64,000 nucleotides of DNA from Pirellulales bacterium. Lineage in GTDB: Bacteria > Planctomycetota > Planctomycetia > Pirellulales > JANQPP01. The DNA is taken from positions 1 to 64,000 of the forward strand of contig JANQPP010000127.1 of NCBI GenBank assembly GCA_028289405.1. The letters are read 5' to 3'. The stretch's first letter is position 1. Each line of letters opens with the position of its first letter. The notes beneath the pieces are model-generated. The model searched no databases and was not told the origin of the DNA. It worked only from the letters and a program-made list of their open reading frames with translations. The position numbers and the translations under genes were made by a program. Below, piece after piece: positions 8,890 to 16,946 of the stretch.

Positions 8890-9168
8890 ATGTCGGCTCA
8901 AAGACGGTTAAAGCGGACGGCCCGAAGTTTGTTCTTTTTCGTGTGGGGGCTGTTGCCGGCCAGCGCAGCCTGGGCGCAAGGAGGCGTGATCCCAGGGAAA
9001 GACACGAAAAGCTATCTCACGCCGTATGTCATCGTGGCAGCGGTCGTCGGCTTGGGCGTTTTTTCGTTGTGCCGCCCGAGTCGGCGATTGGACACGGAAA
9101 AGCGTGCCTCCGGCCCGACCGTGGGTAAAGGACTCAAAGGCGAGGAATTCCACGGCGCCGATGAGTAG
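8890..9168 (+). CDS. Small membrane protein with signal peptide
   Basis: A 92-residue protein with a basic N-terminus (MSAQRRLKRTARS), a hydrophobic segment ending ASAAWAQG that looks like a cleavable signal, and a second hydrophobic helix near residues 45-60 (YVIVAAVVGLGVFSLC) followed by a basic tail. The ATG is preceded by GGGAAG at good spacing, which supports it. It is divergent from the zinc-ribbon membrane protein. I do not recognise a family; similar short planctomycete proteins are common and uncharacterised. Confidence 0.65.
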   Translation: MSAQRRLKRTARSLFFFVWGLLPASAAWAQGGVIPGKDTKSYLTPYVIVAAVVGLGVFSLCRPSRRLDTEKRASGPTVGKGLKGEEFHGADE

Positions 9169-9510
9169 GAAACCTTGCAGCCGTTCCCTGCTATTTCCAA
9201 GCATGGGGCGAGTATTCCCATGCGAACTGGCCGAGACTCGCTCTGATCGGCTGAGTCGTACACTCCCACAGTCGGTTCATCTTTTCGCCGATTAGCGGTG
9301 GCGAAATCTTGCTCCGGTTTTCTGCCCCCGATAGGAATTCGTGGCCAGGTTTCGGACCGACACTGCGAACATGACAGCACGCGGTGTTTTGGCGTTTTCG
9401 TGATGTGACAATCGGGCTTGGCCCTGTTGCCTCCATTCTGCTATGGTCCTCCGCTTTCCCTGTCTCCCAAGTAGGCATACGGCACCGACAACGTTTCCCA
9501 AGGAGGGGAT
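9169..9510 (+). other. Gene-free stretch upstream of the EEP protein
   Basis: I see no convincing gene here. Short frames on both strands lack ribosome sites and family features. The last 15 bases hold a strong ribosome site (AAGGAGGGG) for the next gene. Confidence 0.5.
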
Positions 9511-10482
9511 ATGGCCCGGCGTACCCGGCATGATTGGCTGCTCCGAGCAGGTCTTCTTCTGGTTTTGTTTGTCGCGTGGTACTTTTTTTCCGCTACGTTG
9601 CCAGTTCCCTGGCCCACGACGCGTCCGGGACCACCGGATGTATCCCCGACCGCGACGCCTCCGCAAACCGAGACGATCAAGATCGCCTCCTTCAATATTC
9701 AAACCTTCGGCCAATCCAAAGTGTCACGTGACGACACCATGGAATTTTTGGCAAGGATCGCGCGGCGGTATGATATCGTCGCGATCCAGGAAGTCCGCTC
9801 GAAAAAACAGGACGTCCTGCCCCGGTTCATCGAGCGGATTAACGCCGACGGCAGCCAATATGCATTTGTGCTGGGTCCCCGGCTGGGGCGTTCCATCAGC
9901 AAGGAGCAATACGCCTTCGTCTACGACACGCAAGACGTGCGGCTACTGCCTGGATCGGTGTACACGGTGCCCGATCCGGACGATCTCTTGCATCGGGAAC
10001 CGCTGGTAGCAAGTTTTCAAGCCCGCGGCCCGCCCGCCGACGTGGCTTTTACTTTTACGCTGATCAACATTCACACCGATCCCGACGAAGTGCCGGAAGA
10101 ATTGGCGGCCTTAGCTGAATCATACCGCTTCGTGCAGTCTTGGAACCCGCAGGAGGATGACGTGCTCCTCCTCGGCGACTTGAATGCCTCGCGAAGTGAA
10201 TTGGGCCCGCTCGGGGAGATTCCCCTTTTGGAAACTGTCCTCCTCGACGCAACCACGAACACGCGGCGGACAAAACAATACGATCATCTGTTCTATCACC
10301 GGTCGTCCACGCTGGAATTCACCGGCCAGGCGGGCGTGTTGGATTTGGAAGCCACTTTCGGCATCGACCGCCAGACCGCCCTGAAAATCTCCGATCACTT
10401 GCCCGTCTGGGCTGAATTTCAAGTTTTCGAGTCTGCGGCACCGCTGACTTTGGCGGACGCCCTATCCGGGCAGCGCGAATGA
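9511..10482 (+). CDS. Endonuclease/exonuclease/phosphatase (EEP) family protein, membrane anchored
   Basis: A 323-residue DNase I-like fold protein. The metal and catalytic motifs are visible in order: SFNIQTFG (Asn62), AIQEVRS (Glu94), an INIHTDPDE segment, LLGDLNAS (Asp-Leu-Asn) and the terminal SDHLPVWAEF (Asp-His pair). An N-terminal hydrophobic helix at about residues 9-27 and a Pro/Thr-rich linker put the domain outside the cytoplasmic membrane. The ATG has a strong AAGGAGGGG site. The substrate could be nucleic acid or a phosphoester; the family covers DNases, sphingomyelinases and lipid phosphatases. Confidence 0.88.
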   Translation: MARRTRHDWLLRAGLLLVLFVAWYFFSATLPVPWPTTRPGPPDVSPTATPPQTETIKIASFNIQTFGQSKVSRDDTMEFLARIARRYDIVAIQEVRSKKQDVLPRFIERINADGSQYAFVLGPRLGRSISKEQYAFVYDTQDVRLLPGSVYTVPDPDDLLHREPLVASFQARGPPADVAFTFTLINIHTDPDEVPEELAALAESYRFVQSWNPQEDDVLLLGDLNASRSELGPLGEIPLLETVLLDATTNTRRTKQYDHLFYHRSSTLEFTGQAGVLDLEATFGIDRQTALKISDHLPVWAEFQVFESAAPLTLADALSGQRE

Positions 10483-10501
10483 ACCGCACCCAAACGAAAA
10501 A

Positions 10502-10532
10502 CGCGACCCTTTCTTGGTGGGAAAGGGCCGCG
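10502..10532 (-). terminator. Intrinsic terminator of the CCEPE-repeat protein gene
   Basis: The stem pairs 10502-10513 (CGCG, one mismatch, CCCTTTC) with 10521-10532 (GAAAGGG, mismatch, CGCG), with a 7-base loop. Read on the minus strand the hairpin is followed directly by TTTTT at 10501-10497, the classic layout. It lies 93 bases past the stop of the minus-strand gene and may also slow transcription arriving on the plus strand. Confidence 0.75.
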
Positions 10533-10624
10533 TGAATCGGCGCGCAGTCGATCACCTGGCCTTCAAGCCACTCGCCTGCCCGGCCTCTGTATCGCGAAGC
10601 GGATGCCCCGCGAATCCATCCGCT

Positions 10625-10966
10625 CTAATAACCGCAGCTATTGCAACCGCCACCGCAATCGCTGTAGCCGCAAGGGTCGCAGCACGAGTGGCGGCTAAAC
10701 AAGCGACGGAAGAAGTCCCGCACGGGCCGATGGCAACCGCCGCACGGATCACAGCACGAAACAGGCTCGCAGCAGGTCGGTTCCGGTTCGCAGCAGGTGG
10801 GTTCTGGCTCACAACAGGTCAGTTCGGGTTCACAACAAGACGCTTCGACGGCACAACAGCCGCCGTGCAGCCGGTTGAACAGGCCAAACGCATGCGCTTG
10901 CGACGCGTTCGACATGACGACCAGCGCGGCTACCGCCATGGCGGGTAGCAACACTCGACTCTTCAT
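10625..10966 (-). CDS. Secreted cysteine-rich CCEPE-repeat protein
   Basis: A 113-residue protein with an evident signal peptide (MKSRVLLPAMAVAALVVM, cleavage after SQAHA). The mature chain has more than twenty cysteines, mostly as CC pairs. The core is a seven-residue repeat of the type CCEPExT (about four units), followed by a linker with basic residues (RPVRDFFRRLFSRHS) and a Gly/Cys-rich tail CCDPCGYSDCGGGC. The ATG is preceded by AAGGAG at ideal spacing and the gene has its own terminator, so it is a real monocistronic gene. Such Cys-rich secreted proteins recur in planctomycetes and may be disulfide-linked envelope or metal-binding proteins; that role is inferred. Confidence 0.85.
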   Translation of the reverse strand: MKSRVLLPAMAVAALVVMSNASQAHAFGLFNRLHGGCCAVEASCCEPELTCCEPEPTCCEPEPTCCEPVSCCDPCGGCHRPVRDFFRRLFSRHSCCDPCGYSDCGGGCNSCGY

Positions 10967-11330
10967 GGGGTTTACTCCTTAACAGGGAGGACGAAAAACG
11001 GCTATTCAGCCGCCCTCGGTTCCGGGCCTCGGACCGCATTGCGTTTCCTTCCGAGCCAGCAACCGGAATACCAGGGCAGACTAACGCTCAACGTTATGAA
11101 CAGCTATCGTCACCCCATGAATCACCAATTAAACATGTTGCGTATTTTACCCAAAAACCTCACTCGGGAGGTTTCCTCTATCTGGAATGGCGCGATTGTA
11201 CGAGATGTTTGATGATTGAACTGCGTAATTCAGGGCAGACCAAACAAAATCAGGCCGCGCGACGTTAATCATCGCGCGGCCTGCTAGAAACATTTTAAGC
11301 GTACGAAACGCGCCAAGCGGAATCCGTTGG
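10967..11330 (-). other. Intergenic region holding promoter and terminator
   Basis: No gene seen. The left part should carry the promoter of the CCEPE-repeat gene; its ribosome site AAGGAG lies at about 10975-10980. The right part holds the strong hairpin at 11251-11283. No other structure is clear. Confidence 0.5.
11251..11283 (-). terminator. Terminator hairpin downstream of the second DUF1559 gene
   Basis: A perfect 12-base-pair GC-rich stem (11251-11262 with 11272-11283) with a 9-base AT-rich loop. On the minus strand it is followed by ATTTTGTTTG. It lies 47 bases past the stop of the DUF1559 gene, so it is its likely intrinsic terminator. Confidence 0.8.
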
Positions 11331-12338
11331 CTATTGAATCGTGCCGAAAGCCTCGTTCCCTTCTCGCGTGAATTGAGATCCGTACACCACGACGTCGATC
11401 CCTTCACTCATGAACGCCACGCGGCCATCACCATAGGAAACGTTCAACCCGCCGGGGTGATCGCTGAATGCTCCCCGGCTATTGATCTGCACGCCATCCT
11501 CAATGAAGAAGTTGGGAATCCAAATGGGGGAACGAGTGCGGACCGCTTCCGTCACGCCCCCTTGGTCACGAATGAAGTTGCCCACGCCATGCTCGCCAAA
11601 AACGACATATCCTTGGGAGATGTGATGCACGAAGAAGAATTGATTGGCCCCCGTGCCAGCAGCGGCCCAACTGTGATTCGCATTGTGGGCGAATTCGAGC
11701 ATGAAGAAGGTGTTGGAGGCACCATCGACTACATCCGCGATCGTTACTCCGCTATTCCACCATCCGATCCCGTCATGGCCTTTGTTCCGTTCCGGGCAAC
11801 AACTGCCGGTACCGCCATTGATGGCATAGTCCTTGTAGGCATCTCGATTGGCATTTTGCGGCAAAAGCGAACCTGGAATCGCCGAGGGACAAATAAAGGC
11901 TTCGGGCATGCTGTTGGAGGCATCACGGTGGATGGGATCGCCACCGGGGCCCGTATCTGAACCACTATCCCAGACAACTTCCGCGAAGGAGGGTCTGGTA
12001 AAGTCAAGCGTGTCGTAGAGATTTTGCCCTTCCATCTGCGGCAGGATGAAGGCGGGCCAGCCCCAACTCCCCCACGGGCAGATGCCGCATACGCGGCTCC
12101 AATCCGAGGGAATCGGATCGGGATGGAAGTTGCCCGGCATGAACGACTTGTGTGCGTCATGATAAACCAACATGGCAAGCGTAATTTGCTTCATGTTGTT
12201 CGTGCATTGAATCCGCCGTGCCGACTCGCGGGCGGATTGCACCGCAGGCAGCAGCAATGCCACCAAGACTCCGATGATGGCAATCACCACCAACAATTCG
12301 ACTAATGTGAAACCTGACGACTTTTTGCGTGAGGCCAT
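11331..12338 (-). CDS. DUF1559 prepilin-like protein
   Basis: A 335-residue DUF1559 protein. The N-terminus MASRKKSSGFTLVELLVV is a prepilin leader with cleavage before Phe, then a hydrophobic helix and ARESARRIQCTNNMKQITLA. The C-terminal conserved block is FSDHPGGLN..YGDGRVAFM. The ATG at 12338 has AAAGGAG eight to nine bases upstream; a GTG one codon earlier is also possible. It is monocistronic with its own terminator hairpin. It is clearly paralogous to the DUF1559 protein at 5.9-6.8 kb but diverged in the middle. Role unknown; planctomycete genomes hold many copies. Confidence 0.94.
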   Translation of the reverse strand: MASRKKSSGFTLVELLVVIAIIGVLVALLLPAVQSARESARRIQCTNNMKQITLAMLVYHDAHKSFMPGNFHPDPIPSDWSRVCGICPWGSWGWPAFILPQMEGQNLYDTLDFTRPSFAEVVWDSGSDTGPGGDPIHRDASNSMPEAFICPSAIPGSLLPQNANRDAYKDYAINGGTGSCCPERNKGHDGIGWWNSGVTIADVVDGASNTFFMLEFAHNANHSWAAAGTGANQFFFVHHISQGYVVFGEHGVGNFIRDQGGVTEAVRTRSPIWIPNFFIEDGVQINSRGAFSDHPGGLNVSYGDGRVAFMSEGIDVVVYGSQFTREGNEAFGTIQ

Positions 12339-12636
12339 CACCCCATCTCCTTTGAAAAAATGGATCGGATAGCGGACTAGATAATTCGCGGATGGCTAAA
12401 CAGAAAATGATTTTGCAAAAATTTGAGAATTTTCCAAAAATTTTCAATTCGTACTGTACCGTGTCTCCACGGGCGGTTCAAGCAGAATACATGATGTCTA
12501 AGATCTAGGAGACATGGGAGGTGTGTTCGCCATGGATGGGATAATGCACCTTTGGACTCAACTCCTCCGTCTGAATGGAGCCGCAAGTTAGGCAACCTGC
12601 CGGGCAAACGCCGCCAAGGCAAAACTGCTAGGGAAG

Positions 12637-13563
12637 TCACCGACAAGCCCTGGCGAGTTCCACGACACCACCGGCGACTCCGAGCGTAGCCCGGGCCATT
12701 CGTTGGTAGTCGAGCGTCTCCGGCGTGTCCGTCGGTTGGTGGTAGTTCGGATTTCTTAGGTAACTGGTATCCGTCACCATGATCGCCGGATAACGTTGAT
12801 CCCAAAACGAGCTATTGTCGGACCGACGAATATCTGGAATCGATTCAGGAAGGACAATTGAAAAGAGAGGAAACCTGGTGGCCCGTCGAAATCCCTTGCG
12901 AAATCTCCACACGAGCCGCCATGACCGGGGATTGCCAACGGCAGCGAGGAAATCGCCTCGTCGGGGGAATATCCAATGGAATATTCGCGGGATCTTCGGA
13001 GGAATTCGTTGGCCCCGCTCTTCGGTCGTGTAGTACCCGACCATTTCGAGACATATCATGCCCACGATGACTTCGCGTCGTGCGCGGCATCGTCGCGCAT
13101 AGACCTGGCTGCCCATGGTACCGGTGTAAAAATGCGGACGTTCCTCGCAGGGGAAAGCGATGAAACGTAACGTCCTTTCAAAAGATACCCCCTGAAGCAG
13201 TCTGGCGACTTCCAACAACATGGCCACGGCGGACGCGTTGTCATCCGCGCCAGGGGTCTCGGGAATCGTATCGTAGTGGGCACCCAGCACGACGATCTCG
13301 TCCGCGAGACGTCGTCCAGGCAACTCAACCACGAGGATATCGGCGGTGCATTCTCCCGCATCATACGTTTGGCGTTCCACCGTGTAGCCGAGATCCACGA
13401 ACTGTCGTTCGATATAGTCGGCAGTCGCTTGGAATGCCCGAGGTTGGCCAACGTGCCGAGGTCCGATGAGTCCCGCGATGCGATCCACATGCGTGAAGAG
13501 TTGGTCCGCCAATCCCTGTTCTTGCTCGGTAGTGAGTGACGGAATAAAGCCTCGAGAAAGCAT
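12637..13563 (-). CDS. M28-family zinc metallopeptidase
   Basis: A 308-residue M28 (aminopeptidase Y/S-like) enzyme. Metal ligands can be followed: His96 in LGAHYDTIPE, the bridging Asp in PGADDNAS (107/108), the catalytic and binding glutamates in FPCEERPH (140/141), Glu173 in MICLEMVGYY, and a C-terminal His in NPNYHQPTDTPETLDY. There is no signal peptide, so it appears cytoplasmic, unlike many secreted relatives. A basic insertion around residues 185-230 (RIPPKIPRIFHWIFPRR...) is unusual. The start is an ATG. It probably hydrolyses peptides or an amide bond; the substrate is unknown. Confidence 0.88.
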   Translation of the reverse strand: MLSRGFIPSLTTEQEQGLADQLFTHVDRIAGLIGPRHVGQPRAFQATADYIERQFVDLGYTVERQTYDAGECTADILVVELPGRRLADEIVVLGAHYDTIPETPGADDNASAVAMLLEVARLLQGVSFERTLRFIAFPCEERPHFYTGTMGSQVYARRCRARREVIVGMICLEMVGYYTTEERGQRIPPKIPRIFHWIFPRRGDFLAAVGNPRSWRLVWRFRKGFRRATRFPLFSIVLPESIPDIRRSDNSSFWDQRYPAIMVTDTSYLRNPNYHQPTDTPETLDYQRMARATLGVAGGVVELARACR

Positions 13564-13689
13564 GCAATTCTCCGAAGTCTCTTGGAATCACACTCGGAAT
13601 TCGGTCCCTTGACCATCGGAGAATATGAAGCGAACCGACTAATGCAACCCCATGGCGGCACGCCGCCCACGCACCGTAATAAAAACACA

Positions 13690-15045
13690 TCACTCCACTT
13701 CCACGGCGTCGATGGCCCGATGCACAAGCGTTTCGGGATCGGCATTGCTCTGAACCGATTTTAGGATTTCAGGTTCGAGAAAGACTCGGACTCTTTTGAC
13801 ATAGTCATCGAATTGCCGCCGCGCTAATGTCTGGACTACCGGTGAAATATCCGTGAGCGAACGATAACGCTGCTCCTTGGCGAAATACACTTCCACGGCG
13901 AATTCGATTTCCCGTTGCACTGGAGGAGCATCGAAAATGACTTCGTGCGGCAAGACCTCTCGCTGGCCATTTCGGGACAGCTCTTGGGCAAGTGCCTCGG
14001 AGCACTGCACCAGCCAAGGATAGGGCCGTCCCGCCAGCCTACGATAAACGTTTTCTCCTTCGAAAATGCTGAATTGGGCCCAGCGTTTGTAGAGCCGCCT
14101 TCGAGGGCCAAATAATCCGTCCAACAAGCAGGCGAAGGGCCGTGAAACGGCAGTTTGACGAAAGGCCTCGATGAAAGCCGGCTCGGTCAGTTCGAAAAGC
14201 GTCTGAAAATCCAGCACATCACGCAACAAATAAAACGCGCGCTGCAGCATGGCCGTGGCGGCCCGCACACCGTGATGCCAGTACACTTCGCTGAACATCA
14301 CATACCGGGCGAAAACCATCATTTCCGCCGCGGTCTTCCCTTTTTCGGAAATGGCCAGGCCGTCTCCCGCCGCGTTGAGGCACAAGCTGCCGATCAGGCG
14401 TCCGCTGTCGAAGTTCCGGCCATAGGGGACGCCCGCGTGCAGGCTGTCCCGCGCCAAATAATCCATTTTGTCGATATCGATCGGCCCGGAAAGCATGCTC
14501 GCCAACAGCCGCCGCACACCTTGATGTCCCTTTCCGCTGAGCAGGCCGCACACGTGCTCGGGCTGGATTCCCCAATCATCGCGCAACAGCTCGGCAATTT
14601 CCGAGTCTTGGAGATATCGTTCCGCGAACTGTTCATGCGGCGGTACCTCCGGAAGATGCATGTCTTCGATCGGGTGGCAAAAAGGCCAGTGGCCTATGTC
14701 GTGCAGGAGGGCCGCCACGACGAACAACTCCGCATCCCCTGGAGTTAATAATTCGCGACAGCGCGGATCGTGCGTCAGCCGACGCAGATACAAAAGGGCC
14801 AGGCGATAGACGCCGAGCGAATGCTCGAAGCGGGTATGATGCGCGGCCGGATAGACAAGGGAGACCAATCCGAGTTGGCTAATTTTGGAAAGCCGCCGAA
14901 AAGGTGCCGTGTCGATGAGTCGGCGGACGCGAGGCGTAACCGGAACATCCAGTTCCGGCGGGATGCGCACCAAGCCGTGCCGCGCATCCATTTCGATGAG
15001 TTCGGGAATGTCATGCCAGGACAAAGGTTCCGCCTCGGTTGCCAC
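13690..15045 (-). CDS. HD-domain phosphohydrolase (dGTPase/YdhJ-like)
   Basis: About 451 residues. The HD signature is complete: FRRLSKISQLGLVSLVYP, HTRFEHSLGVYRLAL, ALLHDIGHWPFCHPIED, and the second metal-side aspartate in GPIDIDKMDYLARDS. The arrangement matches HD phosphohydrolases related to dNTP triphosphohydrolases and SAMHD1. A GTG at 15045 with AAGG about six bases upstream is my chosen start; a TTG at 15084 and an ATG at 14991 are alternatives. The protein is cytoplasmic. It lies downstream of, and in line with, the pgs genes, but a 243-base gap separates them, so it probably has its own promoter. Confidence 0.88.
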   Translation of the reverse strand: MATEAEPLSWHDIPELIEMDARHGLVRIPPELDVPVTPRVRRLIDTAPFRRLSKISQLGLVSLVYPAAHHTRFEHSLGVYRLALLYLRRLTHDPRCRELLTPGDAELFVVAALLHDIGHWPFCHPIEDMHLPEVPPHEQFAERYLQDSEIAELLRDDWGIQPEHVCGLLSGKGHQGVRRLLASMLSGPIDIDKMDYLARDSLHAGVPYGRNFDSGRLIGSLCLNAAGDGLAISEKGKTAAEMMVFARYVMFSEVYWHHGVRAATAMLQRAFYLLRDVLDFQTLFELTEPAFIEAFRQTAVSRPFACLLDGLFGPRRRLYKRWAQFSIFEGENVYRRLAGRPYPWLVQCSEALAQELSRNGQREVLPHEVIFDAPPVQREIEFAVEVYFAKEQRYRSLTDISPVVQTLARRQFDDYVKRVRVFLEPEILKSVQSNADPETLVHRAIDAVEVE

Positions 15046-15288
15046 GCTTTGCCTTGACGTGGGAACGTGACTCGGTGGGTTCAAGTGAACAAAGCAGTTG
15101 GTGATTGTCCCTGGCTGACCGGCGGCAGGTCAACCAGGGACGCCCACCAAAGACCGGGTTGGCGGAATCCCGGCCCAAATCCAGGAGATTGGAATGCTTT
15201 CTTTTCAAGTGCTGTAAGGCGACGCACGAACCATTTCGAGGCATGCGAACTTCCGTCCGAGAGGCCCATCGCCCACATGGGGCACGTT

Positions 15289-16476
15289 CTAGACCATCAG
15301 CTCCGCTCCAGAGGCGTTTTCCTCGGTTGCCGAAGCGATGTTCGTACCCGTACCCAAGCGAAGTCGCGGAAATTTTTCACTTGCGCGATAGCAGGGACCG
15401 GACCAGATGCAGGCCCAAAGCGCGCCGGCAATCCCCAGCAGGCAAACTCCCGCCGCCAAACGAGGCGGATGGCGGTGCTGCATCGCGGGCACGACGCTGG
15501 CTAGCGGCATGAATTGCGGCGCCTCTGGAAATCCATAGGTCTCCGCAAGACCTTCGGCGTCTCCGAGGTGGACCACGGGCACGCCTTGGGCCGCGAAGCG
15601 AGTCATCACGCAGTCCACTTCCCGTGCCTCTGGAGTCAGTTCTCGGGTAATCCCAGCGGAAAAGACGTCCTTGCCACGCGAGCCTCGAATGGAGGCCGCT
15701 CCACCGCCGACGTTGATATAGGCTTTCACTTCTCGTTTGCCAGCCAATTCAGCGTAATGCTCCATGCGGCGCTCGATCGACTCGGCGAGACGGTTCACTT
15801 CGAAACGGGGGACGCCATGGCGATCGGCGGACTGCCATAACAGCTCCTGGGCTTCGTTCGACATGCCGACTCCGCGATCTCCGAAGCTTCCAAGTGAAGC
15901 CGCACTGGAAGTGAAGGAGATCAGCCGCTTGTTGCGCAACTGGGCTTCCATGTCTAGCCAGAGCATGTCGGGCTGGTTGGCACCGTATTGGGAGGAAGCG
16001 ATGCTGTGGATCACGATCGGCTGCAATTCCATCGTCTCGATCGCGGCGGCCAAGCACGTATTAAAGGCGGGAAAGGAACCCGTATATCCCACCGCGATGC
16101 AATCGCCCGGCTGCAATTCGAGCGACGAGAGCATGTCGACAAAGGCGGCCGCGAAATTCGGATTCACGCTCGTCTGCTTCGCGGCCAGGCTCGCCGGCAG
16201 GCTTGTGGCCGGAGACATAGCCACGCCCAGCATGCCGGTCTGGCCCGGATCGAAACGTTCCGGGAACACATGTCCTCTTTGTAACCGCGCCTCACGAATG
16301 GCCTCAAAGCAGGACTCCGCCAGCCAAGTGGCTTGCAGCATTTGTTTTCGCAAAGAGTTTTCTTCACGCAAACGGGGCACCTGTCGTACCCCCCAACTTC
16401 CCGCCAAGGCCATCACTCCCACGGCCAAAATAGCGACTTTCGAAACCTTGCGTGGCCTCCAATAAACGCGTTTCAT
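15289..16476 (-). CDS. pgsW: Poly-gamma-glutamate system protein PgsW-like
   Basis: A 395-residue protein matching the family described as 'poly-gamma-glutamate system protein' (TIGR04332, from memory). It has an N-terminal anchor (KVAILAVGVMALAGSWGV, about residues 13-30), a long extracytoplasmic domain with LGVAMSPATSLPASLAAKQTSVNPNFA and a Gly-rich AYINVGGGAASIRGS segment, and a second hydrophobic helix near the C-terminus (LAAGVCLLGIAGALWACIW). The ATG at 16476 has GGAGGTG upstream and overlaps the pgsC stop by four bases (ATGA). It follows pgsB and pgsC in the same operon. Its biochemical role is not known to me. Confidence 0.85.
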   Translation of the reverse strand: MKRVYWRPRKVSKVAILAVGVMALAGSWGVRQVPRLREENSLRKQMLQATWLAESCFEAIREARLQRGHVFPERFDPGQTGMLGVAMSPATSLPASLAAKQTSVNPNFAAAFVDMLSSLELQPGDCIAVGYTGSFPAFNTCLAAAIETMELQPIVIHSIASSQYGANQPDMLWLDMEAQLRNKRLISFTSSAASLGSFGDRGVGMSNEAQELLWQSADRHGVPRFEVNRLAESIERRMEHYAELAGKREVKAYINVGGGAASIRGSRGKDVFSAGITRELTPEAREVDCVMTRFAAQGVPVVHLGDAEGLAETYGFPEAPQFMPLASVVPAMQHRHPPRLAAGVCLLGIAGALWACIWSGPCYRASEKFPRLRLGTGTNIASATEENASGAELMV

Positions 16477-16946
16477 GCCCACACCTCCATTCCCACCAGA
16501 ACCAGTGTCAAATGGACCAGCACCGTGGCGGTCAACACCGTTCCTACCGTCTCGGACAGTCCTTGGCGGTCGAACCACAAAGCGATCAAGCCGGGTACGA
16601 TGTAACCGATCACGCAGAGGATTCCTTCCGTGCCCGCCATCGAGGGGAGGCATGTCGTGGCCCCACAGGCCACGGACGCACCGACCAAATTGCCCATCAC
16701 GAATCCCACTAAAATCGTGAGCACAACGCGTCGGCGTCCGTAAACGATGGCGATATGGGACACGCCACGGACAATCAGAAAGGTCAGCAGCGCGACGCCC
16801 AAGGTGAGGACGAGGTTCGCTGGACGTTGCAGATGCAATGCCAGGTAACCCGGAACGATCATACCTCCGGCGGACAAACCGAAGATTTCGGTAAACACGA
16901 GGCTCACGAGGAGCCCCAATCCAATGGCTAGGGTCGGTTCTTCCAT
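16473..16946 (-). CDS. pgsC: Poly-gamma-glutamate biosynthesis membrane protein PgsC/CapC
   Basis: A 157-residue, very hydrophobic protein of the PgsC/CapC family, with about five membrane helices. Characteristic segments are ALAIGLGLLVSLVFTEIFG-like N-terminus, GGMIVPGYLAL (about 27-37) and GYIVPGLIALWFDRQG (about 115-130). PgsC works with the ligase PgsB as the membrane-bound polymerase of poly-gamma-glutamate. The start ATG shares a base with the pgsB stop (TGATG), and its own stop overlaps pgsW, so the three are tightly coupled. Length is typical for the family. Confidence 0.92.
   Translation of the reverse strand: MEEPTLAIGLGLLVSLVFTEIFGLSAGGMIVPGYLALHLQRPANLVLTLGVALLTFLIVRGVSHIAIVYGRRRVVLTILVGFVMGNLVGASVACGATTCLPSMAGTEGILCVIGYIVPGLIALWFDRQGLSETVGTVLTATVLVHLTLVLVGMEVWA

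Noticed and set aside
15109-15139. Inverted repeat CCCTGGCTGACC/GGTCAACCAGGG
   Set aside because: Stem is good (one mismatch) but it lies upstream of the HD gene and has no T-run on either strand, so neither terminator nor operator could be claimed.
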